Program-made: the position numbers and the translations under genes
The notes under the pieces: model-generated
The model's database searches: none
The model's input: the letters and a program-made list of their open reading frames with translations, nothing else
Told to the model about the DNA's origin: nothing
In this document: positions 1 to 12,483 of the stretch, in pieces
Position numbering within the stretch: the stretch's first letter is position 1
How the letters are laid out: each line of letters starts with the position of its first letter
Origin: Galaxea fascicularis
Lineage: Eukaryota; Cnidaria; Anthozoa; Scleractinia; Euphylliidae
Direction of reading: 5' to 3'
NCBI GenBank assembly: GCA_948470475.1
Contig: OX419346.1
Coordinates: forward strand, 19,954,417 to 20,018,416
DNA length: 64,000 nt

Positions 1-64
1 ACAATACGAATAACCTTCAATAAGATTTTTTTAATTACACTTAACAAACTTTATTATATCTCTC

Positions 65-330
65 AGTTAGTACGCGCGCTATGATTGGTCATTTTTGCGG
101 GCCGTACTCTGCTGTACAACCCGCTAAATTTGAAAGTTTCCTTTCTCGCGCGCCCGATTAACATCAGAGATATATTAAATATCTTACTAACCTCATTTTC
201 TCGATCCGTACTACAAGTTACGGATCTTCGTTTTTTCCCCGGGAAAAACTCGGTCTTTGACTTACAGTACGGACCTCGAACTCGGTCAGTAAGAGGTATG
301 TACAACTATCACACCTTATTCGTACTCGTT
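65..330. repeat. Probable interspersed repeat with internal hairpin
   Basis: The stretch is more GC-rich than its flanks and has short internal symmetry. GATCCGTA at 203-210 pairs with TACGGATC at 219-226 around an 8-nt loop, and related GTACGGA words recur near 265-275. Both strands are open over part of it, as expected for a short symmetric repeat rather than a gene. I see no clear terminal repeats or target duplication, so its class is unknown. Confidence 0.3.
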
Positions 331-3048
331 TTGAGCGTTATTCAAACGGTACTGCATGAGTTGGATAGTAGACTGACTCATTTTGTTGGCCTTGTAAGTA
401 TTAACCTTAATGACAACGCAAAAGTTTTGACTCCTAACATTCGGGCATAGATAACACGACCAGTCTTGGCCAAGAAACTGTAGTGCTGTGTTAGTGGGAG
501 AAGACAAACCAATTTTTCATGCTGTCAAAAAAAAAGTCTCAATACTATCAAATGAATTGTTTGGTAAATATAATTGCTAACCGCTAAGCAAATTCAAAAG
601 AGGATTTGCTCTGAGGAATGCATATATATGACGAACGTTCGACTGAACTAAGTCAAATCCCAACGGTGGCCAATATTCCCAGATCACCTTAGTTGAATAC
701 GGGCCACGAATCGCGAACTTACCTTCAATCTCTGCCATCTATAAATAGGAAGACGATTTTTAACGACGTTTTCTTTATCGCGCGCTGACAAAACCTTGTC
801 ACAGGAAAATTCCGCTCTGTGAAAACAATGACACATTTTAGTAAAGAATCTGATAAATTCCTAATCTCCGTTAAAGACGGATTGCTGCCCATGTCTTGTC
901 TCGTATAAAAAGTGGATTGGCCTCTAACCCGACAACTAGGACTTTGTCTCATACATCTCAAAAGGCCTTATATTTCAAGAATCTAAAGTTTATTCAGACC
1001 ATTTAACATATAGTGTGGAGCTGATGGTTTGTCCACAAACTCTTTCGGCTGACAAATTTTCCCGGAAAATTAGCTGTGAATTCCTACTAATAAAGTTTTT
1101 GGCATATTATGTAAAAATAGGTACAAAGCTTCATGATGCAAGATTAAAAATCTAGTTTCAGGAAGGAAAAAAATTAGCAAGAACAATGCCAGTCATCAAA
1201 AGGAGCTCTTAATGACGTATAAAAATCCTATGCTATTGTTATTGCTTGCAAGTTAAGCAAGTCAAACATTCATACTTCTTTCTTTCGGAGTCTTGGATTT
1301 ATGAGGGTTTACATTTTAGCTTTCTATTACTGCACGAAAACAATGAAACTAAAAAAAAAACATTCCAATTAATTGAAGAATAAAGGCATCAGGAGATACT
1401 TTAAAACATTACATAAACTCTCGCCAGACAGGAAGTTGCGGAACATCGGTGGGAAAAGCTTTCGTATATCCGGTTTTATTCCCAGTAATCCCTTCCTCTT
1501 TACGACTATTGACAGGAATCATAAGTTACAGTTTGCCGGGTGCGTTAATAAGGGAATTCGTTCTACGGAAGGTCGAAGCACGAAACCTAACTCCTTGATC
1601 CTCCTTGCGGCTGCCAGTGAACCTTCTGAACTCATTTCATTCGACTAAAGTTTCGCTTTTCACTTTCCAACTGACACAGCACTGCAGTTTGTTTTTAAAG
1701 TTGCCTTTATCGATTAAAACCATAAAACAATGCTTCTATACTTTACTGAGTGCTACAATACATTACTAGCTCTTTAACTTTCGCGTTGTTTAACGATTGC
1801 TTTGGATATCGACAAAGAATTGACACAGTTAAAACTGGTTAAGTCTTAGAAATTGGCGATTTGGTTACAGTTTTGCCTGGTTCACAATGAAATTGAAACG
1901 ATAATTTGTAATGACACTATTTATCAAAATTATCAACTGAAGCTTTATGGTAATAAAGTCAGTAAACGTGAAAAACGTGAGGCACCGGTTTGTTCTCTCA
2001 CCTGACCTGTATTCAGTCAAGTTCCAAGTCGAACATCTTGCGCAACAGTGGTTCAGATTCAAACTTAGCAGAGCACATACGAACTTGCGTACCTTTGAGT
2101 TGAGTTTTCGTAATAATCCCGAAAAGGAAAACCACGATGTATCAATCTGCCTAAATGGTATGGGCGTCTCCGCATCAGTAGCATTTTTTGCATTGTGTTG
2201 CTTCTGGCTGAATCACTAAGAATTTTGCGAAAACGAAAGACGGAATTGCAGGTTATCCGCTAGCAGGAGCTCCCTTCCATTAAGGTTTCAAGTTGAGCCA
2301 GGAAAAATATCTTACGATCCGTTAGTAATTTACCACTTTGGAGAACGTAATAAACGTGATGCTAGCCTTTCTTATTACAAACTTTATGTTGTTAACCGTA
2401 TTGCTGATTCGTCATAATCATCATTAATCATCATGGCTGATTGGCGTCAAGCTTGAGTGCGACTAGGCCTCATTTAGAGATTTCCGTTCTGATCGACTTC
2501 CGAATATGGCCCTGTAAAGTTTTCGGAATATCCGAATGTGTACTCTAAAAACTGCCATAAAACCACTTCCTGTTCTTTCAAGTATGATGTCTCTTGCTCT
2601 TTCGCTGTAGAAGCGTTGAAGAAACGTTTCATGTTTCAAGCCTGTAACTGTAAGTCTCCAAGCAACAAAGACGTCAGCCTCACTTTCTTTCTCATTATTT
2701 GTTTTTTTGCTATTTCTGTCATTATATAACCCTTCAGTACTGACCACCATCTGCCTTCTCCTTGAAATATCACTAGTTTGTCAATAACAAAGGGCATAAG
2801 AATACAGGAAATGGTCACCAGAGATCAGTTGAGTTGACGTTTATACAAATTCTCCCAACATGTAAAATGAAATGTGAGAACGGTAAGGAGGTTTCACATG
2901 TTGATCTTGCGGATTAAAGGGATGAAGTTTATTGTAATCAGTCATCATCTATGGAACATAAAATTCTCGAATTAATCAACTAGGGGTAGTTTATTTCGTG
3001 CTCAAGAAAGATAATTTGCAGTTGAAGTTAAAGCTCATTGTTTGTTGA
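331..3048. other. Intergenic, no supported gene
   Basis: Only short scattered open frames occur here, none with a recognisable domain or a convincing exon with matching splice phases. Base composition is uniformly AT-rich. I see no RNA gene. Confidence 0.5.
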
Positions 3049-3222
3049 GTGTTTTCATATGACGTCACGGCGGTCATGTTGGTGTGCCAAAACAAAGAAA
3101 CGGCGGCCATGTTGGTGTCCCAAATTAAACCTCTGGGAATTGCATTCTATTTTCAAGCAAATAGCTTCTTTTATTTCAGTGAACCAATATGGCTGAAAGT
3201 CAAATGAGTCATGTGAAAACAC
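3049..3222. mobile_element. Short inverted-repeat element (MITE), copy 1
   Basis: The ends are inverted: GTGTTTTCATATGAC on the left and GTCATGTGAAAACAC on the right. Inside are two GGCGG(T/C)CATGTTGGTG motifs and a CCTCTGGGAATTG motif. A diverged second copy with the same order of motifs lies at 32,408-32,571 in an intron of gene B. Length and structure fit a non-autonomous DNA transposon. The superfamily cannot be assigned. Confidence 0.6.
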
Positions 3223-3710
3223 GCTATTAACATTCAACAACAAAATAAAGTCATAAAGATGGAACGTTACGTACTTTTTTTGTTCATGAGAGATCCGATG
3301 AATCAGCATTTTGAAAAAAAAGGAATCTTTTTTTGGCGGCTGACTGCAAAGTTTTGACGATGGTTCAGTGACAAATTTCTCGAGGCTGTGGAAACTTAGT
3401 TTGCCTATATTACAAGCTAAACACAGGCTAGCATTTATTTGTCTATCTAGTTCAAGCCCCTTATAATTACTTCTTTTTGTATGTAAGCTGCCGCGTTTAT
3501 AACCTATTCTAATAAGCTGATAAGTTCAGTTCTTTCACGTCAGTATTGTGGTTGAATTAAAAGGCACTGAAACTGCTTGACAGGATGAAAAATAAAATAA
3601 CTAAGAAACAAGTTTGACTAGTGGAAAATTGGTTTTGGCTAGTGCCATCGAACGTGTGCACTAGGCACTGGGCTAGTAAGCTGAAAAGGAAAAAGGAAAA
3701 AGGAAAAATC
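3223..3710. other. Intergenic, nothing recognised
   Basis: No gene, RNA or repeat structure is evident between the element ending at 3,222 and the palindrome starting at 3,711. Confidence 0.4.
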
Positions 3711-3822
3711 TGTGGAACGAACGCGATATACGAGCGAGGAATCCTCCAGCTGGTAGTTTCGTACGCGCCTACGAAAGTACCAGCTCGAGGATTCCTCGCT
3801 CGTATATCGCGTTCGTTCCACA
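3711..3822. repeat. Near-perfect 112-bp palindrome
   Basis: Two 56-bp arms meet with no spacer at about 3,766/3,767. By eye 53 of 56 positions pair, and the three exceptions are C/C or G/G clashes. The outer end reads TGTGGAACGAACGCGATATA. It could extrude as a cruciform, or fold as a hairpin if transcribed. It may be a compact foldback transposon. No target duplication is obvious. Confidence 0.8.
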
Positions 3823-6800
3823 AATTTTAGAGCAAAAGAGAGACTGCTCGCAGTCTACTTATTTACGTGACACATTTGGGTCAAAACAGAGAAAGAAAAA
3901 CTATGAACTCTCAATATTGTTTTTGATCAGCTATTTTGTTTGTTGCTATTGAACCAACGATGTTTGACGGGATATTATCTGTCCCAGGACTCCTGATCAG
4001 TACACCAGGCTAGGTTTACTTGGAGGTAAATACGCGGGAAACACGATATCAAATATTCAAGGTAGATCATTTCTCTCAGTTTCTCTTACATTGAAATGTT
4101 TTATATCTTCGTGAAGTACAAAAAAACAAATAGCAAATTGGCCATCATGTTGAAGTCGATTACAGAAGTTCATCTTCATTATATAAGACAGCAGATCTGC
4201 CATCAGCAAGAATTTCTGTTTTGTTTGGTCATCAGGTTCTGCGTCATCTCGACTCGCTACGACACGGTCAGTGCTTATAAATTGTACAGCATGTCGCAAC
4301 AGTCACACCTCATTTCGGACCGAGCCGCAACTGCCGCCATATTGGATCGTGACATGCTGAAGCGTAATGTGATATACCGCTGACGATTTTTTCACGGGCT
4401 CGAAAATGTCCGCGATTTCTGGTAATGGGAATAATAAGCCAGTATCCCTTAAATTGCAGTTGTCAAGGAAACACAGTGATGTTATACGTCACTTCCGTTA
4501 ATCAACTTGCACATGAAGGGTTTGTCGAGATAAAATACTCGAGTTCTACTTTGCGAGTTTTACCTGTGTTCTCAGTGTAGTTGGTTGGAAACTCGATGTA
4601 TTTTCATGTGCAGGACGTTTTCATAATTTTTGGCCTTCATGATTTAGCAGAGGAAGATGCCTTTTTCTGGAAAAGCTAACATTTATCTTCAAGGCTTCCA
4701 GTATGTCCAAGACACATTATAAGTGGAATGAGAAGTTCCAAAAAGGATTATTATGGCGAGACCATTTAAAGACATTTGTACATCCACCATCCGCCATGAG
4801 TGAGCTATCAGGTAGTTCCGGAAGAACAAGAGGTTAGTTTCCATCTCTAAGATTGGTTTCGTAGATAGTCTTTGATCTGCATCTGAGTAACTTTGAAACT
4901 AGGTTTATGAGAATGTGCTAGAATACTGAACTCCGGAGACGAATTTCAATCTGTGTTTCACGTTTTATCCTGGCAGGCCACAAATACGCATAGAATTGTG
5001 CACACACTGGTTGCAGACAGCTTTCAAGACAAATAAAAGTTGCAAGCAGTCTTTGAAAGTGTTGAGCGGTCCTGTCCAAAGAGCTCTATTAACTAAAAGT
5101 AATTCTAAACAGTTCTTGAAGTTCTGAAATCTTTCAATGATTTGTAATATCTTGAACATTTCAAGTGGAGACTGAAAGTCAGTGTTCTACATACTTTGAA
5201 CCGACCTACATTCTACGAATACAGAGCCGTTTTTAGTTAATTCTTTTGCTCACTGTGAAAGGACAAGAAAGCGCCAGTTCTTGATATCAATGCTTATCGC
5301 ACTTTGCTATAACGATAACTTATCAAAAAGTGGCTTGCTCAGGAACATCGATCGCGAAGTCATTCGTTCGAACATCGAATTCGTTTATCCGTTTGATTGA
5401 TTCACTTCCTCCAATATGAAGGTAAACTTCGCCAGCTATTTATTATCACCCAAAGTACAGCTCTTTTTCATCAACATCTTGCTATTTTTCGTCTCTGTTT
5501 TACTTTGAAAAAGATTCCAAAAGATTTGCAAGTGCATATATGTGTCGAAAATACTACGAAGTTGTAACATTTGCACAGGTCGTAAGGCTTCGAAGAGAAA
5601 GTTTTTGTACAATTGAACACAAAGAAGACAAATATGGCGTCGCAAAATCGCACTGATTCCCTTTGTGCTGATACTCTCACTCAAATTGAACGCGAGATAT
5701 TTTAGTTCTTTACATCACCTATTCTCCATGACAATGTAATTTCTGAAATCGTCTCATCCGCAGTCTTTAAGGTTACCTCCGGTGTATCACAATTTTGATG
5801 GGTTTAGATTGATCAGGTGACGCTTAGACTCGCTCTTTCAACGTGGCGAATTCATGTGTCCCATAGTTGGACTTAAGGAATTAATGTTGCTGGTACAACA
5901 AATGATTGTGATAGTGACCATATTATGCTGGGCACATCTCATCTGAAATAATAGGGGGTAGAACTTTAATTTGGCTGGTCTTATTGCGCCTGAACTTGGA
6001 TGCTACAACTTCGGATTGGAGCAAGTACAAGGCAGGATGCCTTTGACCGACTTCGCTATACTGCGCAACGGTTGTTTTGCCAAACGGCGGAGTGAACAAT
6101 CGTTTCGGCGACTTCAGTAAAATTTCCCTCTTCTATCTAAAGAGGTATTTTGAAGCAATCTTGGGTTTCATAAAGCGAAGAATTGGTTGCGAAAGATCTA
6201 AAGGGAACCGAGTGGTCTGAAGCGCCGAGAGACCGTGTACAAACTGAATCGACTCTAAGACAACCCGGCTGTGAACACGTATGAATGACTGCATCGAATG
6301 TAAATACAACAGTTCAGCTAATATGTTCGATAGATATAGAGTGAAAATTTTGTGTAACACAGCATACACGTCTGTGTCAAACTGAACTAAGCAAGGGTAA
6401 AAACTAACCTGAATCTTTCCAGCAGGAAAGGAATTTGTGAAATATTGTGTAGATCACCGGTAGTCTCTTGTATATTGTGTACGTGATTTGTGATCTAGCT
6501 CAGAAGGATGTCTATTTACTACCGTGAAAATATGAAGCATCTAGCAAAATTCGGACGTCCCAGAGAATTATGTCATCTTACCTTCAATGCTAAACAACGC
6601 CTTCAGAGTTGGAGACGTATTTTTAGTACCACTTGCTGCGCACTCAGGACAAATAACTCAAAAATTGGACAACTTTGCGATGAATAGTGTCCAATAGAGT
6701 GTGATGTTCAATTCTCAAGCGGAAAGGTTTTAACCAAATTACACGAACGAAGGCTTCACGCTACGAGGGTTACAGTTCGAAAAGGAAGAGGAAGTTTTGA

Positions 6801-7700
6801 GGCACAATCCAGGATGCTTCATAGTTATAGCGTATTACTGAAGACTGCTATAAATTCCCGTAGAAATTGCTCCTCTGAAGGTTCCCTAATCTTAAAGTTT
6901 AAAATGTATGAGTTGTTTGCTGTTTCTACCTTATATGACCTTTCTTGGGTCGATTCTCGTTGACTTCCACACGAAATTAAAGCAAATCGAAAACAGAGCA
7001 ACGCCTTCCCTGGATTAGGAACTAATTAACCCCTTTAATTACTAACACAGGACAAAGTTAGTGCCAAGGTAAAAATAATCAAAATTTAAAAAAATGTAAT
7101 GCATTCCAAAACAAACCTTAGCAAAATGGAAGCGCTTTAAACGTTTTGTCGCAGATTCATGAATAAAACTCATAATTAGCAAGAGCTGGAAAGAAACAAG
7201 GCGACGTTGCCGGAAGAGTGGGGCTACAATTAGTAAGCATGACTTACCAAGGAACGCTTCCTACGGAACAAACGGAGCGTCAAATCTTTCAGAGGAACCC
7301 TGTTTACGCTGAGTGAACAAGCGCACAAGTGAATTTGGATTAAGCATACTGAAAAAGGAACGGTACCACCCTTGAACTGCAACTAGGATCAACTTTCTTA
7401 AAAGGAAGTAAATCAACAAAAAGGTACAGCTTACCACGAAATTGTTTCAGGACGCGTGCTTGGCGATTTTAATCTTCCCAGCAGCGGCTCTTGTCCTCAT
7501 GTAACTTGAAGCACTCGTGAGTCAAATGGTTTTGTGTGGTTCACTTGTTTGCTGTTATGATCGTGGTAGTTACTTCCTCGTTTGCTCAAACCCTTATTTA
7601 GTTTCGATTTCGATTTGAATGACCTCATTTCAGAGCTGACACAAGCAAAACGCACGTAACTAACAGCTAATTTTTACTTTTGAAATACAAATATAAATCA
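3823..7700. other. Intergenic, no supported gene
   Basis: Only short open frames without recognisable domains occur. No tRNA, rRNA, tandem array or strong inverted repeat was found. Confidence 0.45.
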
Positions 7701-7719
7701 CCTGAATCAAAGTATTTGA

Positions 7720-8260
7720 ATGCGCATTTGTAGGTACCACAAACGTTGGAGCCAGTGATTTGACTGCATGATGAATAATCCCATAAGGAAGTACTTTTCG
7801 AAAGATTTGTTTGAATGGCTACCTGAACCAAACAATAAATCCAACAACTTCAATAGCACTGAATAAACAGATCTGATAAGAAAGCTGTACTTCTTATAAA
7901 CTTTTTCCTGGTTGCAAACTATTTTAAAGAGTGGGTAGGCCACCCTGTACAGTACAATAAACAGCACCACAGGAAAGTACTGCCCACTAGCTTTCATTTG
8001 AATGGTTACACTCTAGGACTTCATCCACAGACTCAAACGTTACAACCACCTTGTGTAGCATAATAAACAGCACCACAGGAAAGTACTGCTCGTTATTTTT
8101 CATTTGATTGGTCACACTTCATGATTTTAACAACAGACTCAAAAATTGTAAGATTAGCTGTTATATAACTAGTTACAATCACGACTTCGTTCCTGGCACT
8201 GGCTCAAAGAGTATGAACTACTTTGTATAGTGCTAATAAACAGTATCGCACTCATACCAT
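7720..8260 (+). repeat. Tandem diverged copies of a dispersed ~95-bp repeat
   Basis: Units carry, in order, AATAAACAGCACCACAGG, AAAGTACTGC, TTTCATTTGAATGGT and ACAGACTCAAA. The clearest copies are 7,945-8,039 and 8,053-8,145. Weaker ones lie near 7,735-7,830 and 8,210-8,255. Other copies occur at about 14,165-14,215, 28,785-28,900 (minus), 38,945-38,971 continuing at 39,363, 39,418-39,528 and 56,088-56,190 (minus). It is a mobile-type interspersed repeat of unknown class. Confidence 0.6.
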
Positions 8261-9545
8261 AGAGCTTACACGAGTCATTATGATGGCCATTAATACAGTA
8301 CAATACATCGAATCTCTAGTGGCATGATTGACAAGAAGCCTGTAGACATATGAGACCGGTCTAACTTCGTTGGTTTCCTTAATTTCTTTCGTCGAGTTTT
8401 CAAAACTTTCCTTTAGTTTCCGGTTTTCCTTTACCCAGACAGGTGAAGCTATGATGGCCGCCATGCTAATGCACAAGGAGACTGCAGTCGAGGGACGAGT
8501 TTACTTCCGTTATTTCCCAGAAGTCTTAGGAACTTGCCTTACACTTCCGAATTTTCTGTAATCCTTTAGAACAGTTTCGATATTTTGAACCGTTAAAAAT
8601 CAAAACGCATATAGTGTTCTCGTTTTTGTTCTATGTTTATTTTGGATGGAAATACTCAGGAGAATGTGCTTGAACTCATCAACTGAGATTATCATGAGTT
8701 GGTCGTCTCTGTTTCTCGAATTATATTGACTTGATAGTGTTTAATGAACTTCTGTTTGGGTTTTTAAGAGACAATGAAGATCTTGGTTGCTGACACCACA
8801 GACTTTGTCGTGATCAGTGTGAATCTAACATTGCATTGTAACTGGAATTAAAAGTTAGTTTAAAAACTTGCTACTCTATTTTAGAGGTAAGTTGGAGCGA
8901 AATGTCTGCCTGCTGCCATGGTGCGTAATTTCGTTTTGTTGTACATTATCATTATGTTGGCTCGTTCAAGGAGGAATATCGGACCTTCCAACGGCACTGA
9001 AGCTTGTTCAAGACGTAATCGTTTGTTTTGGAAATAAATGCTACCTGCACTTACCGTGGAAAAAACTAGATTCAAGAAAAATTTGAGAATTTACTGAGCA
9101 GAATCTGCGTTGCCGTTAATGTTTTCTTTCGTGAATTGTCTGAAAAGAAAAATAAATGGTTTTCTTTGAAACTGTAGTAAGTTCTGTGAAAAAATCTTTT
9201 TTCCAAAGGAAAAAAGCTAAACGAACGGCATCTTTGAATTGCTATGAATAATATTCAAGAAATTTAATAATAAAATTCTATTTAAAGTAAGTAATAATAA
9301 TTTATAATTTAATAATAATTTAATTTATAATTTAATTTAGTAACGTAATACTAATTTAACATCGCCGGAGAGGACGACTCCATGGTTAATACGAGTAGTG
9401 GTTTTGCTGTTTAGGTAAAATATTGTTTGCTGATGCGGCAGTGAAGTTGGACCGGTAGCTCTAGAGTACTTCGACTTCCTGAGCAAGCCATTGAAATCTC
9501 AAGACCTGACGTCCTGACCAAAATCCAACTTCAAAATGATCCTAA
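8261..9545. other. Intergenic, no supported gene
   Basis: Nothing recognised. Bases 9,240-9,350 are a low-complexity AT stretch built from TAATTTAATAATAA-like words. Confidence 0.4.
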
Positions 9546-9752
9546 CCTTTTCACTCCCAAGATCTGATTATTAATTCTCCTTTGTAGCTTCTATTCAGTT
9601 CCTTGTTCATTAGTTAAGAGAGTTTGGGGTTATATCAAGATAACACACACTGGCTGATACGTTTGTCTATTCTCATTACCTGTCAACTGGACAATGTATT
9701 GATATGATAAGGAGAAGTAACATGTTAATCACGAGGGAGTTAGAGGGATATA
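9546..9752. mobile_element. Short interspersed element, copy 1 of a pair
   Basis: This stretch and 23,365-23,545 are two diverged copies of the same element. Shared words include CTCCCAAGATCTGATTAT, TTAGTTAAGAGA and ATAAGGAGAAGT. The ends are roughly inverted (CACTCCC on the left, GGGAGTTAGAGG on the right), suggesting a MITE of about 200 bp. No coding capacity is seen. Confidence 0.55.
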
Positions 9753-10252
9753 AGCTTGCTATGAGTAACAAGACGCCGAACTGAGGCGTTCACGCGGGAT
9801 GTGGTGGTCGATATTACAGTAATACTAAATTTGAATGGCTGCAAATAAATATAAATGCAAATGTAAACAATCAGTACAGTATTACGACATGGTTCGATTA
9901 ATTTGTAAACTCCACGGTACGGCCTGCGATGGCCGACTGATACTTACTCCGGGCGAGTGAACTAGTCATTCGATAAATTTACAAGTCAACGCACTAGTTC
10001 GACGAGTGAGCTGGTTCGATTCGTGTGAACTCATTGGTTCGCCATCGATCGATGGCAAACGCACTGGTTGAAAGCACACGCTATCCAATTATTCACGGTT
10101 CAATACACAGAACCAAAGCTAAAAATCATGCGAGAGACTACAGAATATATAGAATGCAACAACTCAATATACTGATTCGATTGGTGAACTTGTTGGTTCG
10201 ACCGGTAGCAAACACACAAGGCGCTGAGTCCGTGCAATTATATGTCGTTTCG

Positions 10253-11357
10253 GAGTTGCGCAGGAAACTGGGGCGAGTTTCAAATTTGAAGTAGTCGATA
10301 AATTGACACCATCAAATGAAAGACACCGTTGAGGTTGGTCGTTTGACCAAGTTTGAATCTTTTAGGTTGAACAGTGACCAAGTTATTGACTTCAAACATC
10401 GTTCAAAATCCATACAAACCTCTCTAATTTTGAGGCTGCGTCCCGCAAAACCATATAAACTCTTACAAATATTATTCAGTTTTCTGACAACTGTAAAATC
10501 CCGCCATCCACCTACTATTTGGAATTAACTGAGGTGAAAATCAGTATATTTGCCAATTTTTAAGAATATCACAGAAATCGTAAAAAAAATACAGAGTATG
10601 TTTTTGGGTTTGGGGGACGCTGTCACAAAATTAGACACATTTGTATGGATTTACATAAATACATACATACATACTTTATTGAACCTCCCCAGTGGGGCTT
10701 TACAGGAACAATAATTATAAAGTAATAATTTAAAATTACTAGAATATTTAAATATTAAAATTGGCTAACACATCACCGGCTATATCAATTACATCCTAAA
10801 ACATCCCTTAAAAGTTTGCTTCTTAAATGCTTCTTAAAGATTGATTCGTTACTAGAAACTTTTAAAATGGATTCCAGGGAATTCCAGATACTGACAGTTC
10901 GGTAATAAAAGTTCTTTGTCCAGAAGTATTTTTAACAAGAGGGACATTTAACAATTGCGAACTCCTGGTTGTGTATCTATTTACGTCACAACGTTTGGTG
11001 AAAAAAGAGCTTAAGTATTCAGGGGCGTGACCATACATTCATTTAAAAGCCAAGATAGCGTTTCGATAGTAAAGCTGACTGGATACTGCAAGCTCCCTAA
11101 GGCGTTTTAGTTTAGGCGTAACATGATCATATTTCCGAATTCTACTTACCATTCTACACGCAAAGTTTTGTACCGATTGTAGTCTGAACCATGTTTGAAC
11201 CATGTTTTGAGGTCCATAACTTGGTCTCTGTTCAACCTTAAAGAATCAAACTTGTTGAAATAACCAATCTCAAAGATTTCTTTCGTGTGATGCTGTCAAT
11301 TTATCGATTACTTCAAATTTGAAACTCGCCCCAGTTCCCTGCGCAACTCCGAAACGG
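10253..11357. repeat. Inverted repeat with ~160-bp arms enclosing a LINE fragment
   Basis: The left arm (about 10,253-10,412) reappears reversed at about 11,195-11,357. Shared words include CAGGAAACTGGGGCGAGTTT against AAACTCGCCCCAGTTCCCTG, and TTTGAAGTAGTCGATAAATT against its complement. Arms are diverged, perhaps 80% identical. The simplest reading is an older foldback or DNA transposon that later received a LINE insertion. Confidence 0.6.
10660..11190 (-). pseudogene. 5'-truncated, decayed non-LTR retrotransposon (LINE) fragment
   Basis: Read on the minus strand, the segment encodes the C-terminal region that follows the reverse transcriptase in cnidarian-type LINE proteins. It begins RLQSVQNFA, continues RKYDHVTPKLK and APEYLSSFFTKRCD, and ends with a stop at 10,785-10,787. 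The frame is broken by an in-frame TGA after ILAFK and by a one-base frameshift just before FYYRTVSIWNSL. The 3' end carries CCCACTGGGGAGG, AATAAAG and a short (TATG)n tail, as in CR1/L2-like elements. The reverse transcriptase core and the 5' end are missing, so it is inactive. Confidence 0.7.
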
Positions 11358-11665
11358 CCTATTCTCGGTTCAATACACAAAAGCAAACGAGCAACTGTGG
11401 GAGACGAAAACCTGACTCTCTAGCACCCCGAAAGTACGCATTTAGTGGATTCTGACTGGTTAATCAAGTCAAAATAAACATTGCAATTTGTGGATATACA
11501 ATGAAAAAATAACTAAACTCACGACCGAAACTTTGACTGCGTTCTCGGCCATAGGCATCCCGCGTAATTACTCGATGAAGAGAAAGTTCACAGCTGATGA
11601 GCGTGGTTCAATTCGCCCTCCTTCAATGTAAACAAAAACCGAACTCCACACTGAAGAAGAGTGAA

Positions 11666-11712
11666 CGATTGCGTTTTCTGTTTTCGATAATCGAAAACAG
11701 AAAACACAATCG
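11666..11712. repeat. 47-bp palindrome
   Basis: CGATTGCGTTTTCTGTTTTC is followed almost directly by its reverse complement, centred near 11,689 on CGATAATCG, with one clear mismatch. It is a compact hairpin or cruciform with no flanking evidence of function. Confidence 0.65.
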
Positions 11713-12250
11713 TCTAACAACCGTCAGATAAAAGTGCTGGCTGCGAGTATTAATAACGTCTTTTGCGGTGAACTCTCTTGGTGGTTACAAACCAAAAATT
11801 ATCATTAACATTCCAGGAAACCGAGGCATGTTCGACAAATATAGTAGCAAGATTCAAAATTTGAAGATATAATTTTATAACCTTACACCTTACCGAGACG
11901 TCATGATGTGATGTATCCGAAAGAATTAATATTATCACCTTTGTTGTGCGAGAAAACTGAGGTGCCATTATGCCTTAGTTAAATCCCTATGCTGCTGAGT
12001 TGGAGAATTTATCGGAAGGCGTAATTTTATTTGATGGGAAAATTACTGGTAAACGGGAACATTTTATGTCCCTGTTGCTTGATGCGTTGAATCGTCGAAA
12101 ACTTTGTTTGAAACCGGGTAGATTTTGTGTCATGCCTAGCCAATCTTGACTTCGTTCACTGCAAAAGCATCTTTTTCCTTCTGGTTTATGGTTGACTTCA
12201 TAAGTTTAATAAAACCCAGGAAAGCTGGTAGAAATCTCAGTAAAAAAATA

Positions 12251-12483
12251 TATCAGTTGAGCTTGGACCGCGGGAGGTTAGCGCCCAAGTTTTGCCTTTG
12301 AAACCACGTTATCAAGGGGAATGCAAATAGTATCCGTCGGCAACTTTTCTGGCTGTCATGTTATGACTGATGACATCACAGCCCGAAAAGTTGCCAACGG
12401 ATACCATTTGCGTTCCCCTTGATAACGTGGTTTCAAAGGCAAAGTTTGGGCGCCAAGCATTTCTCGGTCCAACTCAACTGATA
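12251..12483. mobile_element. Foldback MITE with ~100-bp arms
   Basis: Left-arm words CAGTTGAGCTTGGACCG, TTTGAAACCACGTTATCAAG and GGATACTATTTGC (as its complement) recur inverted on the right as CGGTCCAACTCAACTG, CTTGATAACGTGGTTTC and GGATACCATTTGC. The ends read TATCAGTTGAG and CTCAACTGATA, so a TA dinucleotide flanks TCAGTTGAG on both sides. That fits, but does not prove, a TA-inserting element. The short centre around 12,358-12,372 is unpaired. Confidence 0.7.

Noticed and set aside
85..450. A 121-codon open frame at the left edge
   Set aside because: It runs through a symmetric repeat with open frames on both strands and has no recognisable domain.
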